From NCBI RefSeq assembly GCF_040219215.1, contig NZ_JAVJSX010000022.1, positions 248,001 to 312,000 of the forward strand: 64,000 nt of DNA, written 5' to 3'. The notes below the pieces were generated by a model. The model saw only the letters and a list, made by a program, of their open reading frames with translations, did no database searches and was not told where the DNA came from. The DNA is from Thalassobaculum_A sp040219215 (GTDB taxonomy: Bacteria; Pseudomonadota; Alphaproteobacteria; Thalassobaculales; Thalassobaculaceae). Positions 16,330-26,495 of this stretch are shown piece by piece. A program made the position numbers and the translations under genes. The stretch's first letter is position 1. The number at the start of each line of letters is the position of its first letter.

Positions 16330-18560
16330 AATCCCTGGCGATCCTGCTGGTCGCGCTCTTCGCTTTGGTCAACCCGGCAGCCGCGGCGGCGGAGCAGGCG
16401 GCACCGCGCACCATTGTGGCGCTGGTCGACGTGGCTGAGTCGGACACGCTCAAGTATTCGCGTGTTCACCAGATCGCCACCATGCCGCTCAACCACCTCG
16501 GGCTGACGGTGGAGTTGCACGACATCGCAAAAGGCCTGCCCGACCTGACCGGCCGCGACGACGTCCGCGGCATCCTGACCTGGTTCACCACGTCCAGTCG
16601 CCCGGGCGCCTACGACTATCTCGACTGGGCCGAACGGCAGATCGAGGCCGGCCGCCGGTACGTGGTGCTTGGCGAGATCGGCGTGCTGGTCGACCACGAA
16701 CGCGGCACCATCCCGCTCAGCCGGATCAACCAGTTCCTGGAGCGCCTCGGGGTCAACTTCGAGGGGTCGTCAGTCCCGTTCTCCGTCGGCGTCAGCTACC
16801 TGAAGCTCGATCCGCGGTTCTGGGGGTTCGAACAACGCCCGCCCGTCCCGCCGCCCTACAACGTGCTCCGCGTCGCCCGACCCGACGCGACCGCGCACGT
16901 CGTGGTCGGACGCGGCAAGGATCCGGACAGCCGCAGCGCGGTGGTTGTGACCAGCCCTGCCGGCGGGTTCGTCGCCGAGGGCTATGTTGCGGAAATCGAC
17001 TTCGGCAACACCATCCGCCGCTGGATGATCAATCCGTTCCGGTTCTTCGCCCGCGCCTTCGACACCGACGCGCTGCCGAAGCCGGACACCACCACGCTGG
17101 TCGGGCGCCGCCTGTTCTACAGCCATGTCGACGGCGACGGGTGGCGCAGCCAGTCGGAAGTGAAGCTGAAGGACAAGGTGGTTTCGGCCGCCGAGGTGCT
17201 GCTGGAGCGAGTCGCGCGGCGCTACCCCGACATGCCGGTCACGATCGCACCGATCGCCGCCGAACTGGATCCGGCCTGGATCGACGCCCCGATCGCACGC
17301 GATATCGCCCGTCGCTTCTTCACCCTGCCCAACGTCGAGCCGGGATCGCACACCTACACCCATCCCTTCCAGTGGTCATTCTACAGCAACTACGATCTGG
17401 CCCTCGAACGGCAGATCGTGCAGTCGCTGGGCATCGGCGGTCACACCCAGTCCGATCACGGCGTCGTAGCCGGCGGTGTCACCACGGAATCAACCAGCGA
17501 CGCCACGACCAAGCTCAACAAGCGCTACGAGGTCCCACGGGCCTTCTACCTGCAGCCCTTCGACCTGACCAAGGAGATCGCCGGATCGTTCGAGCGGATC
17601 GCGGCGTTCACCGGCGGCAATCCGGTCGCCGTGCTGCAGTGGTCGGGCGACACCACGCCCTTCGAGGCGGCAATCCGGGTCGCGCGCGAAGCGGGCGTTC
17701 CCAACATCAACGGCGGCGACACCCGTTTCGACGGCGAGTATCCATCCTACGCGTTCGTGGCGCCGATCGGGGTCATGGTCGGCAACGAGCGGCAGATCTA
17801 TGCCTCGAACAGCAACGAGAACACCTACACCGACCTTTGGTCGGCGCGGTTCTTCGGCTTCCGCCACCTCCAGGAAACCCTGGCGCGCACCGAGGTTCCG
17901 ATCCGGGTCAAGCCGATCAATATCTACTACCACTCATACTCGGCGGAGCGGGTGGCCAGCCTCAACGCGATTATCGACAATCTCGAATATGCACGACGGC
18001 AACCGATCGTGCCGATCACGACGTCGCAGTTCGCGCGGCTCGCCGGCGGCTTTTACCAGACCCGGCTGGTTGCGCTCGACGACCGCCGCTGGCGGGTTGA
18101 GAACCGCGGCGAATTGCAGACGATACGGTTCGATCGCGCGACCCTGACCGGCGTCGACTTCGCCCGATCGACGGGAATTCTCGGGGCCAACTGGCTTCAG
18201 GGCAGCCTCTATGTGGCGCTCGACCCGGAAGTGGACGCTCCGGTCATCGCACTGCACGACCGTGACAGGGCAGACATGCCGGAGATTGCCGACCGGATCT
18301 ATTTGCTTGAGAGCCGGTGGCCGGTTCGCGACCTCCAGGCAACCGCCTCGGGCCTGAAGGCCACTGTGTCGGGCTTCGGCAACGGTGAGATGACCTGGAT
18401 CGTACCACGACCCGGCCGCTGGACCGTCACGCTCGACGGCGCGGCCGGGACGCTGTTCGAGGAATCCGTGACGGTCGGTGACGACCATCGCCTCGCTTTC
18501 GCCCTGCCCGCCAACCGGCATCCCGCTGAACGCTCGGTTCTGACGGTCACGAGCGACTGA
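16326..18560 (+). CDS. pelA: Pel polysaccharide deacetylase (PelA C-terminal part as a separate protein)
   Basis: A 744-residue protein with a Sec signal peptide (about residues 1-21). The deacetylase metal site is clear: SHVDGDGWR with Asp269 and Asp271, and GSHTYTHP with His342 and His346, as in PelA. It partly removes N-acetyl groups from Pel in the periplasm, making the polymer cationic before export. The N-terminal 240 residues (DVAESDTLKYSRVHQI onward) match the middle region of PelA, so this chain is PelA without its hydrolase domain. The start overlaps the hydrolase stop, and its own stop overlaps the next start (TGATG). Confidence 0.88.
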   Translation: MKSLAILLVALFALVNPAAAAAEQAAPRTIVALVDVAESDTLKYSRVHQIATMPLNHLGLTVELHDIAKGLPDLTGRDDVRGILTWFTTSSRPGAYDYLDWAERQIEAGRRYVVLGEIGVLVDHERGTIPLSRINQFLERLGVNFEGSSVPFSVGVSYLKLDPRFWGFEQRPPVPPPYNVLRVARPDATAHVVVGRGKDPDSRSAVVVTSPAGGFVAEGYVAEIDFGNTIRRWMINPFRFFARAFDTDALPKPDTTTLVGRRLFYSHVDGDGWRSQSEVKLKDKVVSAAEVLLERVARRYPDMPVTIAPIAAELDPAWIDAPIARDIARRFFTLPNVEPGSHTYTHPFQWSFYSNYDLALERQIVQSLGIGGHTQSDHGVVAGGVTTESTSDATTKLNKRYEVPRAFYLQPFDLTKEIAGSFERIAAFTGGNPVAVLQWSGDTTPFEAAIRVAREAGVPNINGGDTRFDGEYPSYAFVAPIGVMVGNERQIYASNSNENTYTDLWSARFFGFRHLQETLARTEVPIRVKPINIYYHSYSAERVASLNAIIDNLEYARRQPIVPITTSQFARLAGGFYQTRLVALDDRRWRVENRGELQTIRFDRATLTGVDFARSTGILGANWLQGSLYVALDPEVDAPVIALHDRDRADMPEIADRIYLLESRWPVRDLQATASGLKATVSGFGNGEMTWIVPRPGRWTVTLDGAAGTLFEESVTVGDDHRLAFALPANRHPAERSVLTVTSD

Positions 18561-21500
18561 TGCGCGGATTCGCCGTCATTCTGGTTGTTGTGGTCCTGGG
18601 TGCCGCAGCGCTGAGCATCATGATCCTGCCGAGCCAGCAGGAACTCGGCACCATGTACCTGCGCGACCAGAAGTATGAGGAATCCTTGGCGTTGTTCGAA
18701 CGACAGGTTGCCGAAGGCGACCTGTCCTCGCAGACGGTTTCGGCCTTGTTGGCGATCTACCTCCAATACGGCGACGTGGAACGGGCCATCGAGTTGACCA
18801 GGAAGTTCGGTCGGACCATCGGCGAGCGCCCGGACATCCTGGCCCGGCTGGCTGATCTCTACGCGGCGGACCGCCGCACCGGCCTGTACCGGCAGACCAT
18901 GGAGAAGCTGGTCGCCATCCAGCCGACAAAGGAACGACTGGAACAGCTTGCCGATGCACACTACCACGCCGCCGATCCCTACAGCCGGGCGCGGACGTTG
19001 AAACGCCTGATATCGCTGGACTTGGCCTCTCCGGAACGAATCCTGGAGTACGCCGACCTTGCTGTCAGCCTGGCACAACTCGACGAAGCGCTCGAAGCGT
19101 ACCTCCGGGCCGCGCAGTCCTTTCCGGCCGCGCTCGACTGGTCCTACCGGTTGCAGATCGTGGAACTGCTGCTGAACGCTGGGCGCCTCGCGGAGGCTGC
19201 GGCCCTTACGACGCAGTGGTTGGACGGCTCCGAACCATTGCTGTTCCAGATCAGCTTCGCTCAGCTTTGGGTGGATGCCGGACAACCCGCCCGCGCCATT
19301 CGCATTCTTAATGGCCGACCGACCCTGCAGCAGGCTACCGAGCCGTGGCGCGCGATATATGTCCTGGCGCTTCGGCGGTCCGGGCGCGAACAGGATGCCT
19401 ACTCGCTGTTGCGGCGTTGGCTTGGCCAGGGCCTGATCACGCCGTCCCTTTCCGCCGATCTGATCGACCTGGCCGTTGCCAACCGTGACATCGATACCGC
19501 CGTAGCGGTCCTGGACCATCTGAATGCGACTGAACTGCCCACCGGCTCGGTGCTGCTGCTCGTCTCCTCCCTGCACCAGGCGGGCCGCGACGCCGAAGTC
19601 GACCGGTTGGTTGAACAGCTCGGCCCCGAGCGCATGGCTCAGGTTCCGGTGCTTGCCGCCGAGGTGGCGCTGGCCCGCGGCGACACCGAAGCCGCCAATC
19701 GGTGGGCGGACGCCGCCATCGCTGACACGGCCACGTCTGTGGGAGACCAGCTGGCCCTGGCGAACGTCCTGGTCAAAATCGGCCGGGAGCCCGAAGCGCT
19801 CGACATGTTGCGGGTCATCGCGACCGATCCGGAAGCGCCCACGGAGGCCCTGACGCTGCTGGGCGAGCTGTACGGGCGCGGCCCGGATCCAGAGGCAGGG
19901 TACTGGGAGATCAACGCCCTGCTGGCGCAGCACTACACTCTCCAGCTGCGAGCCGTTTGGGCCGAGCTGGCCCTGGCGACGGGCCGCGTCGAGGAAGTCC
20001 AGGAATGGGTCGCCCGCACCAGCGGCATCGAGCCACGAACGCTTGAAAGCCTGTTCTTCATGGCCGAGCGCCGCGAAAGCTGGGGCGTCGCCATCACAAC
20101 CGCCCGCCGGCTCGTGCAACAGCGGCCGACCGATCTGGCGCGTGAGCGGCTGGCAAACGCGCTGTTTCGTGGTGGCCAGGCAGCGGAAGCCCTGTCGATT
20201 GTCGAAGCGATCCCGGATCGCTCCGACTCCGGTGACAGTCTGTACATAGAGATCCTGCAGAGCCTGGGGCTCACCGACCGTCTGGCTGCAATCTGGGAGC
20301 AGCAGATCGGTCGTCCGGACCTGACCCCGGCCCGCCGACGGGAACTGGTCTACAACCTTCTCGAAGCCGGAGCCGAGGCCGCCGCGTGGCCCCACATCCT
20401 GGCACTTGCGAATGCCGAAGGCGGCGCGTGGTGGTTCGCGCTCGCCGATGCTGCCGTAACGTTGGGTCGCGGCAATGAGGCGGCCGACGCCATCGCCGAT
20501 GCAATTAGCCGGTTTCCGGCCGACAACGAGCAGGTTCCAAGTCTCGTCGCCGCCCTGGAGAGCGCCGAGCCGAGCCGTTCGCCGGATGTACTGCGCGTTC
20601 TGGCCGATCGCGCACCGGCTCTGTGGGCCGACACTTATGCCTACACCCTGCGCAACCGCGGCCGGATCGAGGAACTGAACCAGTGGCTGGCCGCGAACCT
20701 GGCGACAGCGACCGACCCGGCCGAGGCGCTTGTGCTGGCGCAGCGTCTGGCTGAGACGGCTCCTCCCCTGGACACCGCGCGCGCCATTCGATCGAGGGCC
20801 GAACTGGGACGGCAATGGGCCGAGCTGTATGTCGAACTGCTGCGAAAGGGCGGGCGAGCCAAGGAAGCGACCAGCTTTCTCATCGCACTGGCCGAACGCG
20901 GCCGACTGGACCCGACCTGGCAACGTGAAATTGCCTTCCAGATGCTTGAGGCCGGCGACCGTGCTGTCGCCGAGCGACTGTTCCGGGCCACTGCCGCCAA
21001 CGAGTCGCCAGACGGTCCAAGCGTTCAGCAGCTGTTCTACATCTGGGGACCGCGTCCCGAGCCGTCGGCACTCGACTGGATCGAGGGACGCGCATCGGCA
21101 GCCAAAGGCGCCGATCGCCTTGCCTGGCTTGAGCGGCTGCTGGCCGTGCGGGCCGGCGAGCGGGTGCTGAAGGCGCTCGGCGATGTCAGTACAGTGTCAA
21201 GTCCGGCCGAGGTCGAACTGCTGGTCAAGGCGCAGGCTCAGGGTCAGAATCCCCAGAAACTGCGCGACACCGTTTCGGTGGCCATCGACCGGATAAAGGA
21301 TGTGGACGCGCTGGAGCGCCTGGCCCGAACCGCCGAGACGACGCGTGACCGGCCCTTGATCATCAGTGCCTGGAAGGCGGTACGGTCCGTCGCCCCGTCG
21401 CATTCCACAGCCAATCGCGAGCTCGGACTCATCGCCTACGACGAGAGCCGGCTGATCGACGCCGAGCGGTATCTGGGTGCGTTTCTGGCAAACGGACCGG

Positions 21501-21805
21501 GAGACTTTGAGGCAAATTACTTTTATGGTGAAGTACTGCTCCGCACGAACCGAAAGGATCAGGCGGGACCGTTCTATCAACGAGCGTATGATCAGCTCAC
21601 CGCAACTGAAAATCGGGACTTCTATCTGGATGTATCGCGCGCCAACATCCTGCGACGTCTCGGCAGACGCGATGAGGCGGCACGTCTGATGGCGGAGCTG
21701 CTGGAGAATCGGCCGGACGACCGGGCGCTGCGCGCGGACTTCGCCGATCTGCTGATCGAGATGGGGAATTTTGAAAGAGCACGGTATGTGTTGCGGCTTC
21801 GCTGA
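18560..21805 (+). CDS. pelB: PelB-like TPR scaffold protein (barrel domain missing)
   Basis: A 1081-residue protein with one N-terminal membrane anchor (about residues 3-23) followed by tandem TPR-like helical repeats to the C-terminus, e.g. YEESLALFERQVAEGD and GNFERARYVLRLR. In P. aeruginosa, PelB is a single chain with an inner-membrane anchor, periplasmic TPRs that bind PelA, and a C-terminal outer-membrane beta-barrel. Here the chain ends after the repeats, and the barrel is encoded by the next, overlapping gene. The position between pelA and pelC supports the role; sequence divergence in TPRs means identity rests largely on context. Confidence 0.82.
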   Translation: MRGFAVILVVVVLGAAALSIMILPSQQELGTMYLRDQKYEESLALFERQVAEGDLSSQTVSALLAIYLQYGDVERAIELTRKFGRTIGERPDILARLADLYAADRRTGLYRQTMEKLVAIQPTKERLEQLADAHYHAADPYSRARTLKRLISLDLASPERILEYADLAVSLAQLDEALEAYLRAAQSFPAALDWSYRLQIVELLLNAGRLAEAAALTTQWLDGSEPLLFQISFAQLWVDAGQPARAIRILNGRPTLQQATEPWRAIYVLALRRSGREQDAYSLLRRWLGQGLITPSLSADLIDLAVANRDIDTAVAVLDHLNATELPTGSVLLLVSSLHQAGRDAEVDRLVEQLGPERMAQVPVLAAEVALARGDTEAANRWADAAIADTATSVGDQLALANVLVKIGREPEALDMLRVIATDPEAPTEALTLLGELYGRGPDPEAGYWEINALLAQHYTLQLRAVWAELALATGRVEEVQEWVARTSGIEPRTLESLFFMAERRESWGVAITTARRLVQQRPTDLARERLANALFRGGQAAEALSIVEAIPDRSDSGDSLYIEILQSLGLTDRLAAIWEQQIGRPDLTPARRRELVYNLLEAGAEAAAWPHILALANAEGGAWWFALADAAVTLGRGNEAADAIADAISRFPADNEQVPSLVAALESAEPSRSPDVLRVLADRAPALWADTYAYTLRNRGRIEELNQWLAANLATATDPAEALVLAQRLAETAPPLDTARAIRSRAELGRQWAELYVELLRKGGRAKEATSFLIALAERGRLDPTWQREIAFQMLEAGDRAVAERLFRATAANESPDGPSVQQLFYIWGPRPEPSALDWIEGRASAAKGADRLAWLERLLAVRAGERVLKALGDVSTVSSPAEVELLVKAQAQGQNPQKLRDTVSVAIDRIKDVDALERLARTAETTRDRPLIISAWKAVRSVAPSHSTANRELGLIAYDESRLIDAERYLGAFLANGPGDFEANYFYGEVLLRTNRKDQAGPFYQRAYDQLTATENRDFYLDVSRANILRRLGRRDEAARLMAELLENRPDDRALRADFADLLIEMGNFERARYVLRLR

Positions 21806-23363
21806 ACGGACCCGCCGCATCGCAGCGATCGTGCTGTCGGCGGCCTGTCTTCTGGCGAGCTCGGGCAGTGCCGGGTATGCCCAGGCGCCGCTCGCGGTTG
21901 TCGAAACGACAACGCCGGACGGCGAACTGGCGGTTACCGTTTCCGCGACCGAGATCCGTCGCATCCTGGCGCACGGCCCTGAGGTGCTGGTCATATTCGC
22001 CCGACCGATTGCGCCCGGCGACATAGAAGCTTTCGCGGCACGGCGTACAGAATGGCTGGAGACCGTCGAGTACGGCTATGACAGCGTGCTTCTTCGCTTC
22101 CTTCCGGAAATGACGGTTACCGCCGCCGTCGTTGACAATGCCGTTGAAATCCGCGCTACGCGACCAGGCACCGTCCTGGTCGCCGACACCGCGGGCGCGC
22201 CCGGAGCGGTCGACCCCAACGAGGTCCGGCTTGAGTACTACAGGGCCTTGACGCTCATTGAGACGGGCGCCGTGCGCCAGGGGCGGGCGATCCTGGTCGA
22301 GCTGAACCAGATCGATCCCCGCAACATCGAGGTGATCCTGTTGCTCGCCCAGGCCGAGGAGCGATTGGGCCGTCGGGCACAGTCGATCGCCCTGCTCGAC
22401 CGGGCGCTCGACCTAGATCCGAAACTCCCGCAGGTCGCCAAGGACAAGTCGCGCCTGCACCGCGAAGTCGCGGACCATGTGGGCCTTTCGACGCGTTTCC
22501 AGGATGTCCAGGACGCCGACACCCAGCGCATTACGGTTCTGGACGGGCGTCTGGACGGTTCCGTGGGCCTCGCCTTCGAGTTCCGCCTGGAGGACCGGCG
22601 CCTCACGGTCGATCAGGCCCGGCGATCCGACGGCCGAACGGCCGACTTTGACGGTGACCGCCAGTACGGGACCTTCCGGCTGGTGCATTGGCCTGACGAC
22701 GGGCCGGCCGTCGGGGCGTCCCTGTTCACCTCCCGGGACTCCGCAGGCGTCGGCATCGACCTCTCCGGCGACGCCGGAGCAACCGAGTGGCGCCTGGAAG
22801 CGGCGATCCAGGAACCCGAGAAGGACTATATCGAGGGTCTGATCGACGGTGCGGCGCGCGACCACATCGGCGGCACGATCACCCACGTTCCGACCGATAC
22901 CCTGAGCCTGAGCGGGGGTATGGCGCTCAACCGGTACACACAGGACGATCACCACGCCGGAAGCAGCGTCGAGTTCACCGGCGAGGCCCGCATGGTGGTA
23001 TACGCGAAGTGGCCCTTCATATCCATCGGCTACCGGTTGGACGCCGAATACTTCACGAACAGCGACAAGGCCGTTGCCGCCGACGGCACGGAATTCGAGC
23101 GGTTGCCGCTCAGCAGCCGCGAGGCACACACCCTCGATACCGGGGTCGAAGCGAAGCTGACCGACTATCTGCGCGGGCGGGCGGCAGGCGGCTACACCTA
23201 TGACAGGCTGAACGGGCATGGCCCGTCGGCGGACATCGAACTGGTCTACGAGCCGTTGCCCGATCTGGAGGTTGCCGCCGGCGCCGGCACCAGCCTTGCG
23301 GTCTCGCGCGGCTCGCAAAGTCAGCTAGTCTACGGGAGTCTGAGCGTTCGGACCCGGTTTTAA
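21786..23363 (+). CDS. pelB: PelB-like outer-membrane barrel protein (separate gene)
   Basis: A 525-residue protein with a signal peptide (to about residue 33, ending AGYAQ). A short TPR pair follows (EVILLLAQAEERLGRRAQ) and then a C-terminal half with alternating polar/hydrophobic strands ending in aromatic RTRF, the hallmark of an outer-membrane barrel. It would form the Pel export pore. It overlaps the TPR gene by 20 bases in another frame. A TTG at 21771 would extend it by five residues; the ATG is preferred because AAAGAG sits eight bases upstream. Confidence 0.8.
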   Translation: MCCGFAERTRRIAAIVLSAACLLASSGSAGYAQAPLAVVETTTPDGELAVTVSATEIRRILAHGPEVLVIFARPIAPGDIEAFAARRTEWLETVEYGYDSVLLRFLPEMTVTAAVVDNAVEIRATRPGTVLVADTAGAPGAVDPNEVRLEYYRALTLIETGAVRQGRAILVELNQIDPRNIEVILLLAQAEERLGRRAQSIALLDRALDLDPKLPQVAKDKSRLHREVADHVGLSTRFQDVQDADTQRITVLDGRLDGSVGLAFEFRLEDRRLTVDQARRSDGRTADFDGDRQYGTFRLVHWPDDGPAVGASLFTSRDSAGVGIDLSGDAGATEWRLEAAIQEPEKDYIEGLIDGAARDHIGGTITHVPTDTLSLSGGMALNRYTQDDHHAGSSVEFTGEARMVVYAKWPFISIGYRLDAEYFTNSDKAVAADGTEFERLPLSSREAHTLDTGVEAKLTDYLRGRAAGGYTYDRLNGHGPSADIELVYEPLPDLEVAAGAGTSLAVSRGSQSQLVYGSLSVRTRF

Positions 23364-23382
23364 GCCAGAAGGAGTGCATGTG

Positions 23383-23970
23383 ATGCGTCTTGGTCATCGA
23401 GGAAAGCCGGTCTTCCGTGCCGCCGCAGTCGTCCTGCTGACCGCGTTGCTGACCGCCTGCGCAGGCTCCGCGCGCGAGGGACGCGATTTCGTCGATCCGG
23501 CCGTCGGCGCCGCCGCGTCGGCCAGAGTGGCTGTCGTCCCGTTCGAGAACCTGACCAATCATCCGAACGCCGGACTGATCATCGCGCAGATCATCTCGAC
23601 GGAGTTCTATGAACGTGGACTGTTCCAGCTTCAGGAAGAGACCAAGACCCGCAAGCTCCTGGCCGAACTGAAGATCGATCCATCACATCTGACCGATGTC
23701 GCGGCCGCCCAACAGGCGGCATCGCTGCTCGAGGTTGACGCGCTGGTGATCGGAAGCGTTTCCGAGTTCGGCTACCAGCATGGCCTGCGTGAGGAACCGG
23801 TCGTCGGGCTGAACGCGCGGCTGGTCGATGGCAAGACCGGCAAGGTGCTGTGGGCGTCCAGCCATTCGGCCGCAGGCGGCGGCTATCTTGATCGCAGCAG
23901 CCTGAACGCGACGGCCCAGTCGGTGGTGTCCGCGATGGTGTCGCCCCTGGCAGCCGCAGCCGGCAAATGA
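23383..23970 (+). CDS. pelC: PelC outer-membrane lipoprotein
   Basis: A 195-residue lipoprotein with lipobox LLTAC (Cys26). The body, VAVVPFENLTNHPNAG followed by an alpha/beta domain with EVDALVIGSVSEFGY, fits PelC. In P. aeruginosa PelC forms a dodecameric ring beneath the PelB barrel and funnels the cationic polymer. A ribosome site (AGAAGGAG) is correctly spaced to this ATG; an overlapping GTG at 23374 is less likely. It begins 19 bases after the barrel gene and ends four bases before pelD. Confidence 0.88.
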   Translation: MRLGHRGKPVFRAAAVVLLTALLTACAGSAREGRDFVDPAVGAAASARVAVVPFENLTNHPNAGLIIAQIISTEFYERGLFQLQEETKTRKLLAELKIDPSHLTDVAAAQQAASLLEVDALVIGSVSEFGYQHGLREEPVVGLNARLVDGKTGKVLWASSHSAAGGGYLDRSSLNATAQSVVSAMVSPLAAAAGK

Positions 23971-23974
23971 CCTG

Positions 23975-25393
23975 ATGGCGTCGACCGACTCCAAGAGCAC
24001 CGACACCGCTACACCGCTCCCGGGCCAGGAGACCGGTGCGCGATGGCTATGGGGCCTTCGGGTCTCGGCGCTGATCGAGATCGGGTTGTTCTTCGCGGCG
24101 GCCATCGCCATTGACCTGCTGTTCTTCGGCGGCCACCGGTTCACCGAGGTCCGGCCGCACCCGTTCTGGTTCATCGTTGTGCTCGTCTCGGTGCAGTACG
24201 GCGCCAACGAGGGACTGTTGGCCGCGATCGCCGCGTCGGTGGTCCTGCTCTTCGACAACCTGCCACCGCAAAGTTTCGGCCAGGATGTCTACGATTACTG
24301 GATCGGCGTCGGGTTGCGACCGGCCCTCTGGGTCGGCATCGCCCAGGCGCTGGGACAGTTGCGCGGCCGCCAGATCCGGGAGCGCGACATCCTCCGTGCC
24401 CGGCTCCACAACGTTCAGAAGCAGGCCGAGGTCATTACTGCCAGCTTCGACGAACTCAAGAGGGCCAAGGCGGCGCTCGAAGCCCGGATCGCCCGCCAGT
24501 TCCGCACCGTCATCACGACCTACCGTGCTGCGCAGGCGATGGATGCGGTCGACGAAGGGCGATTGGCGTCCGGTATCGACGACCTGATCCTTGCCATCTT
24601 GTCGCCGCGCAAGTTCTCGCTGTGGACCCTGACACCGTCGGGTTTCGTCCTGACACGTGCGCATGGCTGGGCGGACGACGAGCAACGCGCCAAAACCCTG
24701 TCGCTGGACCACACCCTGGTGCGGCATATCCTGGGCCGGGGGTCGACGTTGAACGTCGCGCGCCGGGATGATGAACGGGTGTTGCAGGGCGAAGGCCTCC
24801 TGGCCGGCGCCCTTACCGATGTCGACACCGGCGAAGTCGTCGGAATGCTCAAGATCGAGGACACGGCGTTCGTCGACTTCAACCTCTACACACTGGAGAA
24901 CTTCGGCGTGGTGTGTTCGTGGGTCGGCACCGCGCTGATCCGCTCCCGGCGCTGGCGTGAGTTGCAACGCGACCGGGTATCCGGCGGCAACGCCTTCCTG
25001 ATGTCGGAAGAAGTGCTCGACCGGATGATCGGTCTGCTGTCCACCTTGGGCAAACGACAGGGCTTCACCTCCTCGGTCATGGTCATCGATACCATCGCGG
25101 CCGAGGTCAGCGATGCGCCCGAGGTTCGCACCGCCGTGGCGCTCGCCGTCGGTGAGGCAATCCGCGCCTCCTTCCGGTCGTCCGACCTTGCCTTTGAAAG
25201 CCAGAGACACGACGGGCGGTTCGTCATGCTGCTGCCGGCAACCGCCGTCGAGCAGGCGAAGGCGATCATCGACAAGGTCGAGCGCGCCATCCGGCAGCGT
25301 TTGCCAAAGGGGCAATCCGAGCGGAAGCTTTCGATCAAGGCCATCGATATCACCGAGATGGCCAAGCCGACCGCGGAGAGCCGCAGTGGCTGA
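23975..25393 (+). CDS. pelD: PelD inner-membrane c-di-GMP receptor
   Basis: A 472-residue protein with four hydrophobic segments in the first ~125 residues, a coiled coil, a GAF domain and a degenerate GGDEF domain, the order of PelD. The degenerate GGDEF keeps an RxxD inhibitory-site motif, Arg401-Ser-Ser-Asp404 (FRSSDLAF), the element through which PelD binds c-di-GMP and switches on Pel synthesis. This suggests that post-translational control is retained. The C-terminus overlaps the GTG start of pelE by eight bases. Confidence 0.9.
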   Translation: MASTDSKSTDTATPLPGQETGARWLWGLRVSALIEIGLFFAAAIAIDLLFFGGHRFTEVRPHPFWFIVVLVSVQYGANEGLLAAIAASVVLLFDNLPPQSFGQDVYDYWIGVGLRPALWVGIAQALGQLRGRQIRERDILRARLHNVQKQAEVITASFDELKRAKAALEARIARQFRTVITTYRAAQAMDAVDEGRLASGIDDLILAILSPRKFSLWTLTPSGFVLTRAHGWADDEQRAKTLSLDHTLVRHILGRGSTLNVARRDDERVLQGEGLLAGALTDVDTGEVVGMLKIEDTAFVDFNLYTLENFGVVCSWVGTALIRSRRWRELQRDRVSGGNAFLMSEEVLDRMIGLLSTLGKRQGFTSSVMVIDTIAAEVSDAPEVRTAVALAVGEAIRASFRSSDLAFESQRHDGRFVMLLPATAVEQAKAIIDKVERAIRQRLPKGQSERKLSIKAIDITEMAKPTAESRSG

Positions 25394-26495
25394 TCAGGCG
25401 ACCGGCCCGGTCGAGGAAGCGCCCAGGATCGTTCCGGCGCTGCTGGTATCGATCATCATGTTCGCGGCCGAGGCTGCGTTGGCGGCGATCCTGGTCAAGG
25501 GCTCGTTGCCGGTCCAGGTCATTCTCGCGGCACATGTCGTGTTCGTCCTGCTTCTCGTTGCCTGGACGTGGATTGCAATCGTCCGCGACCGGGACGCGCG
25601 CCTGTACGCATGGCTCACCTGGATGACCCTGGTAGCCGGACCGCTGGGCCCGCTGTCGGCAATCGTCCTGGCGGTTCTGACATACTGGTTCGGCCGGTCG
25701 GCGCGGCCGTTCGACGAGTGGTACGCCAGCCTGTTCCCCGACGAGGACCAGGATGCCAGCGACCGCCTTTACGAACGGATCGTCAGCGGCCGGGAGGAGG
25801 CCGTGTCGGACGCTTCCTCGCTGTCGTCGTTGACCGACGTCCTGCTGACCGGCACTACCAGCGCCAAGCAATCGGTGGTGGCCCTGTTGGCGCGGCGCTT
25901 CCGGAGCGACTTCGCGCCGGCCTTGGCGATGGCGCTGTCCGATCCGGAGCCGTCGGTCCGCGTGCAGGCGGCGACCGCCGCGGTCACGATCGAGGAGCGC
26001 TATCACAACAAGCGCGTCGAGTTGGAAGAAGCGACCAACGCCAACCCGAAGGACGCCGAGGGGTGGCTGACCCTTGCCCGCCATCTCGACGAGTATGCCT
26101 ACGCCGGCGTGCTGGATGCCGATCGCCAGAACCAGACGATGCAAGAAGCACTGGCCGCTTACAATCGCGCCGACCGACAAGGCGCCGGCGACCCGATGGT
26201 AAACCGCCTGACTTGCGGACGGTTGCTGCTCAGGCTGAATGAGCTCGAGGAGGCCGAAGCGCTGTTGGCCGGCCTCGTGGACACCGCTCCCGATCCGCGC
26301 GTCTCGATGTGGCACGCCGAGTGCCTGTTCCGTCTGCGCCGATTCGACGATCTGCGAAAGCGCCTGGACGATCCGAGGCTTGCCGAACTGTCCATTGACC
26401 CCAAGCACGTTGAGCTCGGGCCGGTAATCAACCTCTGGCAGATCGCCGAGCTTCTCGGCGGGGATCTCGGCCTGGAAATGGCACCGGCACCATGA
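25386..26495 (+). CDS. pelE: PelE inner-membrane TPR protein
   Basis: A 369-residue protein with two hydrophobic segments in the first ~95 residues and then a soluble helical domain including a HEAT-like stretch (ALSDPEPSVRVQAATAA) and TPR-like helices (ELEEAEALLAGLVDTAPDPR). This matches PelE, which joins PelD, PelF and PelG in the inner-membrane synthase complex. The start is GTG at 25386, the only plausible start before the first membrane segment, and it overlaps pelD. Its stop overlaps the pelF start (ATGA). Confidence 0.85.
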   Translation: MADQATGPVEEAPRIVPALLVSIIMFAAEAALAAILVKGSLPVQVILAAHVVFVLLLVAWTWIAIVRDRDARLYAWLTWMTLVAGPLGPLSAIVLAVLTYWFGRSARPFDEWYASLFPDEDQDASDRLYERIVSGREEAVSDASSLSSLTDVLLTGTTSAKQSVVALLARRFRSDFAPALAMALSDPEPSVRVQAATAAVTIEERYHNKRVELEEATNANPKDAEGWLTLARHLDEYAYAGVLDADRQNQTMQEALAAYNRADRQGAGDPMVNRLTCGRLLLRLNELEEAEALLAGLVDTAPDPRVSMWHAECLFRLRRFDDLRKRLDDPRLAELSIDPKHVELGPVINLWQIAELLGGDLGLEMAPAP